Part shown: positions 1-4,484 of the stretch, in pieces | Layout of the letters: each line of letters opens with the position of its first letter | Numbering within the stretch: position 1 is the stretch's first letter | Assembly (NCBI GenBank): GCA_937894495.1 | Contig: CALCRR010000219.1 | Coordinates: forward strand, 1 to 7,849 | From: an uncultured Ruminococcus sp. | GTDB lineage: Bacteria > Bacillota > Clostridia > Oscillospirales > Ruminococcaceae | Direction: 5' to 3' | Length of the DNA: 7,849 bases | The notes under the pieces: model-generated | The model's input: only the letters and a program-made list of their open reading frames with translations | Told to the model about the DNA's origin: nothing | Databases searched by the model: none | Position numbers and translations under genes: made by a program

Positions 1-467
1 AGGTTAGCCGCTATGAAAAAGTATTTGATGAGATACTTTTGAAAAGCTGTGCGAAGAATGCTGAAATAATCGATGTCGAAAATCCGTCCACTCGCTTCTG
101 TGAGAAGCTGAAAAGTCTGCTGGACAGTGGTCGCTGTTATGTTGAAACAAAAGGTTTTGACTCGCAGCCACGTCAGAAAAACTGCATCGGCTTGCAGGAC
201 GATGAGCACTATTATCTGTTCGCAGACGCTGCGCACTCGGAGGTCAGACGGCTGTGCGCCGAGCAGGGCGAGCATTTCTCTATCAGCAAAAACGAATTGC
301 TCCGTCAGCTTCGCAAAGAGGGTTTGCTGCTGTCAAGAACGAGCCGCAACACTGTCACGGTCAGGGATAACTCCAATACTGTAGTGAATGTGGCAATGCT
401 TGATAAGCGGAAGATAGAAGAACGGCTGTCGGGCGATTTGTGCCCTCCGACAGCCGAGTTCGGGTAG
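1..467 (+). CDS. C-terminal part of a replication-type protein of a mobile element (possibly DUF927 helicase/primase family)
   Basis: The frame is open to the left edge, so this is the tail of a larger gene; a TTG at 39 is only an internal codon, since in-frame coding (…YEKVFDEILL) continues upstream of it. About 155 residues are visible and end at TAG 465-467. The segment with FCEKLKSLLDSG, then IGLQDDEHYYLFADAA, then FSISKNELLRQLRKEGLLL and a basic end resembles the small winged-helix-like domain closing DUF927/primase-helicase proteins of Clostridia integrative elements. That match is from memory of the family pattern, and no Walker or primase motif lies in the visible part. Such proteins serve element replication. 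Its place upstream of RHH proteins, xis and int fits an element replication gene. The last codons contain a perfect 10-bp inverted repeat (423-456). I am sure it is coding and only moderately sure of the family. Confidence 0.6.
   Translation, partial: VSRYEKVFDEILLKSCAKNAEIIDVENPSTRFCEKLKSLLDSGRCYVETKGFDSQPRQKNCIGLQDDEHYYLFADAAHSEVRRLCAEQGEHFSISKNELLRQLRKEGLLLSRTSRNTVTVRDNSNTVVNVAMLDKRKIEERLSGDLCPPTAEFG
423..456 (+). repeat. Perfect 10-bp inverted repeat at the end of the first gene
   Basis: CGGCTGTCGG (423-432) pairs with CCGACAGCCG (447-456) around a 14-nt loop. It lies inside the coding sequence, 9 bases before the stop codon. No T-run follows, so it is not a standard intrinsic terminator. 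It may protect the mRNA 3' end, or form one structure with the next inverted repeat, which shares the GTCGG core. Confidence 0.5.
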
Positions 468-847
468 TTTAACCACCGAGCCGACAAAACGCCGCCGTGA
501 GCGATTTGTCGGCGTTTGTAGACGAGGTACGGCAAAAGAATTTTTAACGGAAGGAAGATGATAAAAATGGAGTAAAAAAACGGCAGTCGGCATATTGCAC
601 AGACCATCCCATGTGAGAGTACCTATGGCGTAAGGAGAAAGGAATCGCAGGTTAAAGCGGCAGGATTGCCGCGTTCACAGCGGACGGCAAAGCCGACGGC
701 AAATTGGGGCTTTTCGACAAGGTCTTGTGCAATATTTTTAGGGGTTGCGGTTTTGGAATGTGTTACTGTGACAGGGTAACTTGCCGAAATCATGACCGAA
801 ATATAAGCAGAAAAGAAAAATCGAACAGTATTAAAGGAGGCTTTACA
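468..847. other. Structured noncoding stretch between the replication-type gene and the RHH genes (candidate origin, oriT or operator)
   Basis: No convincing ORF is seen in these 380 bases; only a 5-codon ATG…TAA at 558-575 follows an AGGAAG. Besides the 480-517 hairpins there are: a tight hairpin GCGGCA-GGAT-TGCCGC (657-672); a direct repeat GACGGCAAA at 683-691 and 695-703 (12-bp period); and an inverted repeat GTTAC…GTAAC (762-780) enclosing CTGTGACAG. A weak promoter-like pair TTGCCG (781-786) and TATAAG (802-807) has only a 15-bp spacer. The AAAGGAGG at 833-840 is the RBS of the next gene. The position beside a replication-type gene and RHH proteins suggests an element origin, transfer origin or RHH operator, but the sequence does not decide between these. 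Confidence 0.35.
480..517 (+). repeat. Two overlapping, mutually exclusive hairpins just after the first gene
   Basis: GCCGACAAA (480-488) pairs with TTTGTCGGC (505-513). Alternatively AAACGCCG (487-494) pairs with CGGCGTTT (510-517). The two stems share bases, so only one can form at a time. The short GTTTG tail is a poor T-run. This could be a weak terminator for the upstream gene or part of the structured noncoding stretch that follows. Confidence 0.45.
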
Positions 848-1252
848 ATGGCAAATAAGGAAAAACAGGCTGTATGGCTCTACCCCGAAACCAAAGAGTT
901 AATGGTCAGCCACTTGTCAGCGGCAAATGCTAAGTCGCAGAGCGAATTTATTGAGAAAGCAATAAAATTCTATGCAGGATATCTCGATTGTAATTCAGAT
1001 AATGCGAGTGAGTATCTCAGCTCAGTAGTGTCAACTGTGATGGACGGAATCGTCAAAGGGTCAGAGCAGCGTATCAGCAGAGCGCTGTTCAAGCTGGCGG
1101 TGGAGTCTGCAATGCAGTCTCACATACTTGCGGCAGTAAGCGATGTAGATGAAACTGATGTAGGCAAGCTATATGGAATGTGCGTAGACGATGTCCGAAA
1201 GATAGATGGCATCATTGATTTCCGCAGAGCCTACAAATATCAAAAGGAGTAA
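848..1252 (+). CDS. Ribbon-helix-helix DNA-binding protein, first of two tandem paralogs
   Basis: The protein has 134 residues from ATG 848, chosen because AAAGGAGG at 833-840 sits 7 bases before it; the in-frame upstream extension to 704 has no such signal. Residues 6-13 (KQAVWLYP) read as the beta strand, about 14-29 as helix A, and 30-45 (SQSEFIEKAIKFYAGY) as helix B of an RHH (MetJ/Arc-type) fold, which binds DNA as a dimer. The C-terminal half (about 55-134) is helical and carries the block ISRALFKLAVESAMQSHIL, shared with the next gene. It is likely an element-encoded repressor or a relaxosome/replication accessory protein; RHH proteins serve in all these roles. The stop is 10 bases before the next start, so the two are probably co-transcribed and may hetero-oligomerise. 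RHH assignment is good; the specific job is unknown. Confidence 0.75.
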   Translation: MANKEKQAVWLYPETKELMVSHLSAANAKSQSEFIEKAIKFYAGYLDCNSDNASEYLSSVVSTVMDGIVKGSEQRISRALFKLAVESAMQSHILAAVSDVDETDVGKLYGMCVDDVRKIDGIIDFRRAYKYQKE

Positions 1253-1262
1253 TAAACTAAAC

Positions 1263-1676
1263 GTGGAGAAAATACGAACAGGAATATATGTATCAAGTGA
1301 TGTGCTTGCTGAGTGCGATGACTACTGCTCCAATCACGACATAAGCCGATCGGAGTTGATAGAGCAGGCGCTGAGGCTGTTCCTTGCAACAAGAGCTGTC
1401 GCCAATAAGTCAGATGTGCTCGTGCCGGAGCTTGCGGAGTGTATTGCTCATGCAAGTGACGAGGGCATAACAAAAATTTCAAAAGGCTTGTTCAGATATG
1501 CTGTCGAGGTTGAAATGCTGATCGCTATTCTTGCTGACACCTTTGAAGTCAGCAAAAACGAGTTGAAGGACATCAGGCGTGAAGCGGTGAACAATGCTCG
1601 CAGGACAAGAGGTAAGATAAATCTTGATGACCTTATTACTCGTAGTTATGCCGAGGGGATAATCGATGATGATTGA
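1263..1676 (+). CDS. Ribbon-helix-helix DNA-binding protein, second tandem paralog
   Basis: I place the start at GTG 1263, giving 137 residues. It is the only in-frame start codon near the AAAGGAG at 1243-1249, though the 13-base spacing is long; the ATG at 1206 lies inside the previous gene. Residues 4-10 (IRTGIYV) form the strand, 11-27 helix A, and 28-43 (SRSELIEQALRLFLAT) helix B of an RHH fold. The C-terminal block at 72-90 (ISKGLFRYAVEVEMLIAIL) matches the first paralog at 10 of 19 positions, and SRSELIEQALRLF matches it at 6 of 13. This supports an old tandem duplication. It ends in an acidic tail (IIDDD). The function is inferred only as element regulation or DNA processing. Its end overlaps a possible 31-codon ORF. 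Confidence 0.75.
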   Translation: MEKIRTGIYVSSDVLAECDDYCSNHDISRSELIEQALRLFLATRAVANKSDVLVPELAECIAHASDEGITKISKGLFRYAVEVEMLIAILADTFEVSKNELKDIRREAVNNARRTRGKINLDDLITRSYAEGIIDDD

Positions 1677-1761
1677 CCCAACCAATGACGGGGTAACGAC
1701 CTGTGACGTGGTCTCAGATGGGGGAACGAACGGTTCCGTCATAAAAGGTTATGAAACTTGA
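1666..1761 (+). CDS. Possible 31-residue ORF overlapping the end of the second RHH gene
   Basis: ATGATG at 1666-1671 overlaps the RHH stop TGA (1674-1676) in the +1 frame and is preceded by GAGGGG at 1653-1658. It would encode a 31-residue peptide beginning MMIDPTNDGVTTCDVVSDGG and ending at TGA 1761, just before the 1786-1811 terminator. The overlap, RBS and position within the transcript favour translational coupling. I recognise no family, and the peptide is polar with one cysteine. The same DNA contains short inverted repeats such as GGAAC…GTTCC, so it may be noncoding. Confidence 0.25.
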   Translation: MMIDPTNDGVTTCDVVSDGGTNGSVIKGYET

Positions 1762-1785
1762 TATCGAATCAGTAACTGAGAGATG

Positions 1786-1811
1786 CAGTCCCCAAATAGG
1801 ACTGAGTTTTT
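1786..1811 (+). terminator. Intrinsic terminator closing the RHH transcript
   Basis: CAGTCC (1786-1791), a 7-nt loop, GGACTG (1799-1804), then AGTTTTT (1805-1811). The stem is short but perfect and is followed by five Ts. It separates the RHH genes from xis/int and may be leaky, allowing regulated read-through into the excision module. Confidence 0.65.
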
Positions 1812-1814
1812 CTA

Positions 1815-1876
1815 ATGTCAGAAAACGGAATTTGATTCCGACATATCAAGGGTACTGCAAACCAGCGTACCCTTGA
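1815..1876 (+). promoter_or_regulatory. Paired hairpins in the leader upstream of xis
   Basis: The first hairpin has the perfect core CGGAAT-TTG-ATTCCG (1826-1840), flanked by ATGT (1814-1817) and ACAT (1841-1844). The second is a perfect 10-bp stem, TCAAGGGTAC (1846-1855) with GTACCCTTGA (1867-1876), around an 11-nt loop. No T-run follows either. They stand between the terminator and the AAAGGA at 1888-1893. They could be RNA elements controlling xis/int expression or binding sites for element DNA-binding proteins. I see no convincing promoter. Confidence 0.45.
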
Positions 1877-1961
1877 AGATCACTATGAAAGGACGATGTA
1901 CTATGAACATCACACATACCAGACGAACAACAACCAAGACAACAAGGAGTGCGATAATCAC

Positions 1962-2162
1962 ATGGCAGAAAACAAAAAAGAAGCTAAGATTACTATGCTT
2001 ACCATCAAAGAAGCCGCCGCTTTGGTGGACGGTTTGACCGAATACAGGGTCAGAGAATTATGTAGGTCGGGTGCTCTGCCTTGCTTCAAGGCGGGCAAGA
2101 AATACCTGATAAACAAGGATATTCTGTACAAATACCTGAACGGCGAGTTGGTGGTTCAGTAG
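1962..2162 (+). CDS. xis: Excisionase (Xis), small winged-helix DNA-binding protein
   Basis: The protein has 66 residues from ATG 1962, preceded by AAGGAG at 1944-1949. The in-frame ATG at 1896 would add 22 residues, but the AAAGGA before it is only 2 bases away, so I reject it. The sequence TIKEAAALV…YRVRELCRSGALPCFKAGKKYLINKDILYKYL (residues 14-59) is the HTH_17/excisionase pattern: a helix-turn-helix followed by a wing (FKAGKKYLI). The length is close to Tn916 Xis (about 67 residues). Family members bind and bend the attachment-site DNA and drive the integrase toward excision. It lies directly upstream of the integrase, as in Tn916-like elements. No defect is visible, so xis appears intact while int is broken. 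Confidence 0.85.
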   Translation: MAENKKEAKITMLTIKEAAALVDGLTEYRVRELCRSGALPCFKAGKKYLINKDILYKYLNGELVVQ

Positions 2163-2190
2163 AAAAATGTGTTGTAGAAATTAAAGATGA

Positions 2191-2246
2191 GCCTGTCGGC
2201 TGGCAATGCCCGTTAGTCTGTGGTAATGTGGTAGCTGTCGACAGGC
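2191..2246 (+). repeat. 8-bp inverted repeat and 10-bp palindrome between xis and int
   Basis: GCCTGTCG (2191-2198) is inverted as CGACAGGC (2239-2246). The right arm overlaps a perfect palindrome CTGTCGACAG (2235-2244). The element lies in the 107-base gap between xis and int and ends 9 bases before the integrase RBS. A protein-binding site or an RNA stem controlling integrase translation is possible. Confidence 0.4.
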
Positions 2247-2269
2247 AAATTTATGAAGGAGGAAACGCA

Positions 2270-3481
2270 ATGGCGTATATCGAAAGAAGAAAAAACAAGA
2301 AAGGCGAGCTGACCGCCTATCGCTTCCGTGTGTATAACGGCTATGATGTGAAAGGCAAGCAGATGGTTCAGTTCAAAACATGGGTGCCGCCCGAGGGCAT
2401 GACCGCAAAGCAAGCGGAGAAAGAAGCCCAGCGTTTGGCGGTGCTGTTCGAGGAAGAATGCGCTCACGGTCAGGTGACGGCTACAGTAAAATTCCAGAAG
2501 CTGTGTGAGCAGTGGTTCGGTGAGTATGCGGAGTTGAACCACCGCAGCACGACCTTGCAGAGGGAACACCTTCTCGCTGGTCGTATCTACCCTGCGCTCG
2601 GACATCTCCGTATCGACAAGATCACAGCAAGAGACATTCAGTAATTCATCAACAGTCTCGCCAAGCCCGGAGCTAACAAGCGCAACGGCAAGCCACTATC
2701 GCAGAAAACGATGCGGCACCACTTGTCGTTCATATCCTCGATTTTTGAGTATGCGATAAGGCTCGATATGGTCAGCACCAACCCTTGCAGTAAGGTAATA
2801 ATACCCAAAATCGACGCTAACGGCAGAGTGTACAAGAAGCCCGAAAAGCACATCTACACAAAGGAACAGGCCAAGGAGTTCATGACGATCTTGCGCGAGG
2901 CGCCGATGAAATATCGAGTGTTCTTTACACTGGCTATCTACACCGGCTGTCGGCGCGGGGAGATACTCGGCATCGAGTGGAAGAACATCGACTTTGAAAA
3001 CCGCACCATAATGATCGACCACACATCGAACTACACAGCTAAAAATGGTATCTACACCGACGCTACCAAGACTGATAAATCAACTCGATTGGTTGATCTG
3101 CCGCCGACAGTAATAGAACTGCTCAAAGCCTACAAACACGATCAGGACAGCTACAAGGCTAACCTCGGGGACAAGTGGCAGGAGCATGACCGCCTTTTCA
3201 CCAAATGGGACGGTAGCCCGATGCACCCAGCGACACCCTACTCATGGCTGAAGAAAGAATGTGAGCGCCGGAGCTTCCCGTTCTATGGGGTTCACACCCT
3301 ACGTCACTTTTTTGCCTCGGTAGAAATTGAAGCGGGAGTTGACCCGACCACCGTTGCGGCAATGCTTGGGCATTCGACTCCCCAGACAACTTTGACAACC
3401 TATTCCCATTACTTTGCAGAGAGCAAAAAGCGGGCGAGCAATATCGTGGCTGATGTGCTTGAAGGGAAGGATGCGGGATAG
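2270..3481 (+). pseudogene. int: Tn916-type tyrosine integrase interrupted by one in-frame stop
   Basis: ATG 2270 follows AAGGAGG (2256-2262) by 7 bases. The frame gives 124 residues, a TAA at 2642-2644 (codon 125), then continues in the same frame to TAG 3481. With the stop read as an amino acid the product is 403 residues, close to Tn916 Int (about 405). Residues 1-65 look like the arm-binding domain, 72-165 the core-binding domain, and about 190-395 the catalytic domain. The catalytic set is complete: Arg228 (TGCRRGE), probable Lys267 (ATKTDKSTR), His342 and Arg345 (HTLRH), His368 (LGHS), Tyr378 (TTYSH). The stop falls in the core-binding domain (…RDIQ*FINSLAKPG) and is one base from CAA or GAA. 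There is no frameshift and no RBS before the internal ATG 2711, so the catalytic half is unlikely to be made alone. It normally catalyses integration and excision of the element. Confidence 0.9.
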
Positions 3482-3501
3482 TACACAAACAGTACACACA
3501 A
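3480..3501 (+). repeat. Two tandem 11-bp direct repeats at the integrase stop
   Basis: AGTACACAAAC (3480-3490) is followed directly by AGTACACACAA (3491-3501), identical over the first 8 bases. The first copy overlaps the last bases of int. The location at the element end next to the tRNA makes these candidate integrase or excisionase binding sites. Confidence 0.45.
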
Positions 3502-3506
3502 AAAAA

Positions 3507-3547
3507 GGCGGGAGCCCCCACCTACAGGGCTCCCGCCGTTGCTTTTT
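3507..3547 (+). terminator. Strong intrinsic terminator after the integrase
   Basis: A perfect 11-bp stem, GGCGGGAGCCC (3507-3517) with GGGCTCCCGCC (3527-3537), surrounds a 9-nt loop and is followed by GTTGCTTTTT. A run of As (3500-3506) before the stem means it could also stop minus-strand transcripts reading past the tRNA. Confidence 0.85.
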
Positions 3548-3582
3548 CCAAAATAAGGTCCAAAATAAAGTCCAAACACAGT
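3547..3582 (+). repeat. Three tandem 12-bp repeats between int and tRNA-Leu
   Basis: TCCAAAATAAGG (3547-3558), TCCAAAATAAAG (3559-3570) and the diverged TCCAAACACAGT (3571-3582) run head to tail. They sit about 50 bases inside the tRNA 3' end. Tn916-type integrases bind short direct repeats in the arms of the attachment site with their N-terminal domain, so these are good candidates for arm-type sites. That role is inferred. Confidence 0.55.
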
Positions 3583-3590
3583 TTTTTGGC

Positions 3591-3629
3591 AAAAAAAGAG
3601 CCCCGAAACGCCGTAGTTTCGGGGTTTTT
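3591..3629. terminator. Bidirectional terminator of tRNA-Leu
   Basis: CCCCGAAAC (3601-3609), a 6-nt loop and GTTTCGGGG (3616-3624) form a perfect 9-bp stem. TTTTT follows on the plus strand (3625-3629), and seven As precede it (3591-3597), giving a U-run on the minus strand. It lies 3-4 bases beyond the encoded CCA of the tRNA, so its main job is probably to end the minus-strand tRNA transcript. Confidence 0.8.
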
Positions 3630-3665
3630 GATTGGTGCGGCAAACGGGACTTGAACCCGTACGTC
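3597..3665. other. Probable attachment-site junction of the mobile element at the tRNA-Leu 3' end
   Basis: The integrase reads toward the tRNA 3' end with xis/int within 1.7 kb, repeat arrays lie in between, and the tRNA gene is complete. Elements of this class usually cross over within the T-arm to the 3' end of the tRNA, leaving the gene intact and a partial copy at the far end. That second copy would lie left of this window, so the exact core cannot be set here. Confidence 0.45.
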
Positions 3666-3716
3666 AAGGACACACGCCCCTCAAACGTGCCTGTCTGCCA
3701 GTTCCAGCACTGCCGC
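3633..3716 (-). tRNA. tRNA-Leu(GAG)
   Basis: Read on the minus strand the 84-nt gene starts GCGGCAG (3716-3710) and ends TTGCCGC-A-CCA (CCA encoded at 3635-3633). The acceptor stem pairs fully with one G-U. The D-arm has the CTG…CAG stem. The anticodon stem is CACGT/GCGTG with loop TTGAGGG, so the anticodon is GAG (3682-3680), reading CUC and CUU. A long variable arm with stem GTC/GAC marks a class II tRNA, consistent with Leu. The T-arm is ACGGG-TTCAAGT-CCCGT. It has its own promoter (3763-3791) and terminator (3591-3629), and serves as the apparent integration target of the element to its left. Confidence 0.95.
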
Positions 3717-3762
3717 ATCTTTTAGTTTTATGAGGGACCGGATTTATCAATCCAGCTTAATT

Positions 3763-3791
3763 ATTATACCACAGTGCGGCGTGATTGTCAA
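3763..3791 (-). promoter_or_regulatory. Perfect sigma-A promoter of tRNA-Leu
   Basis: On the minus strand TTGACA (3791-3786), a 17-bp spacer, then TATAAT (3768-3763). Transcription would start near 3756, leaving about 40 nt before the tRNA 5' end at 3716. A full-consensus promoter fits a stable RNA gene. Confidence 0.9.
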
Positions 3792-3867
3792 GGGTATTTA
3801 CGAAAAAAATTTGGGTATATGTATTTTTATATGGTGCATATGATTTTCTGCATATCTGCCTTTCTTT

Positions 3868-3920
3868 CACGACTGTGCCCCTTATCGCGCAAACTGTGCG
3901 GCTGTTTTTGCAAGCTGTGC
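3868..3920. promoter_or_regulatory. Three CTGTGC sites at exact 21-bp spacing: candidate LytTR operator
   Basis: CTGTGC occurs at 3873-3878, 3894-3899 and 3915-3920, exactly 21 bp apart, so all three lie on the same helix face. Copies two and three extend to GCAAACTGTGC and GCAAGCTGTGC. On the minus strand they read GCACAG(T/C)…, close to the ACAGTT-type half-sites known for LytTR proteins (AgrA, FsrA, VirR), which bind direct repeats about 21-22 bp apart. The last copy ends 8 bases before the -35 box of the LytTR gene, a good place for activation. Confidence 0.6.
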
Positions 3921-3928
3921 AAAAGCTC

Positions 3929-3957
3929 TTGATTTCTTCGGCGGTGAGCGCTATAAT
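3929..3957 (+). promoter_or_regulatory. Promoter of the LytTR-membrane protein unit
   Basis: TTGATT (3929-3934), a 17-bp spacer and TATAAT (3952-3957) predict a start near 3964 and a leader of about 60 nt. The -35 box is imperfect, which fits a promoter helped by an activator bound at the repeats just upstream. Confidence 0.75.
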
Positions 3958-3967
3958 ATAACCATGA

Positions 3968-4004
3968 TGACCGAAAGAACAGCCTGAGCTGACAGCTTCG
4001 GTCA
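3968..4004 (+). promoter_or_regulatory. Leader hairpin next to the LytTR ribosome binding site
   Basis: TGACCGAA (3968-3975) pairs perfectly with TTCGGTCA (3997-4004), with a small inner AGCT/AGCT stem. It fills most of the predicted leader and ends 2 bases before AAGGAGG (4007-4013). It could modulate translation or stabilise the mRNA. Confidence 0.4.
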
Positions 4005-4024
4005 GGAAGGAGGTCGGCAAGCTG

Positions 4025-4471
4025 ATGAAGATCAAGCTGATCGTCAGTGAAGAAAAATATACAGCCATCGCCCGTGAGCTCATCGAAAAGGGCTTCGAGA
4101 TAGACGACGATGCACAGCTCATACTATCCGAGCGCAACGTCTATGCCCACTATCTTATCGGGCGCAGAGAGGGCGAGCTTTTCAGGCTGGTCACGTCTGA
4201 GATATCTCATATCGAAAGCTTTGCCCACGATGTGGTCGCCCACAGCGGCGGCGTTGAGTATAAGCTGTCGGAGCGCCTTAGACGGCTGGAGGAAATACTC
4301 TCTCCCAAGGATTTTATCCGCATAAGCAATTCGGTGATAGTCTCTGTGAGCCATATTAAGAGCATAAAGCCTGCCCTGGCGCAGAAATTTATACTCACCA
4401 TGTCAGACGGCTCCAGGGTAGATGTCACACGGAGCTATTACTACATTTTCAAAGAGTTTCTGGGTATTTAA
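4025..4471 (+). CDS. Stand-alone LytTR-family DNA-binding regulator
   Basis: The protein has 148 residues from ATG 4025, with AAGGAGG at 4007-4013 (11 bases upstream). Residues 1-50 form a short alpha/beta N-terminal segment (MKIKLIVSEEKYTAIARELI…) that is not a CheY-like receiver: it is too short and lacks the phospho-Asp pattern. Residues about 52-147 are a LytTR domain: strands around LVTSEISHIES and VEYKLS, a helix SERLRRLEEIL, then FIRISNSVIVSVSHIKSIK and the terminal strand/helix VTRSYYYIFKEFL. LytTR proteins bind direct repeats with a beta-fold and control membrane, peptide-signalling or envelope genes. Simple LytTR regulators without receivers are commonly paired with a small membrane protein, as here 13 bases downstream. 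Three 21-bp-phased repeats lie before its promoter, so I infer autoregulation. Inducing signal and targets are unknown. Confidence 0.85.
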   Translation: MKIKLIVSEEKYTAIARELIEKGFEIDDDAQLILSERNVYAHYLIGRREGELFRLVTSEISHIESFAHDVVAHSGGVEYKLSERLRRLEEILSPKDFIRISNSVIVSVSHIKSIKPALAQKFILTMSDGSRVDVTRSYYYIFKEFLGI

Positions 4472-4484
4472 GGGAGGTAAACTG

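Noticed and set aside
305..607. Open frames on the minus strand opposite the first gene and its downstream hairpins
   Set aside because: Shadow frames with no RBS and low-complexity products; the plus-strand frame has the coherent protein pattern.
704..847. N-terminal extension of the first RHH protein from ATG 704
   Set aside because: No RBS, odd Cys/Arg-rich composition, and a strong AAAGGAGG correctly placed before ATG 848.
1896..1961. Longer start for the excisionase at ATG 1896
   Set aside because: The AAAGGA is only 2 bases away, and the extra 22 residues (His/Asn/Gln-rich) lie outside the excisionase domain. ATG 1962 with AAGGAG is better.
2711..3481. Separate gene for the catalytic half of the integrase starting at ATG 2711
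   Set aside because: It is in the same frame as the upstream half, has no RBS, and begins inside the core-binding domain, so it is the second half of an interrupted gene.
3414..3725. Open frame of 103 codons on the plus strand across the int end and tRNA region
   Set aside because: It runs through two terminators and reads antisense through tRNA-Leu (the typical GKRDLNP-like artefact of such reads), with no RBS.
3835..3855. Two TGCATAT copies 14 bp apart as further LytTR sites
   Set aside because: The sequence and spacing differ from the 21-bp-phased CTGTGC set, and the region is AT-rich enough for chance repeats.
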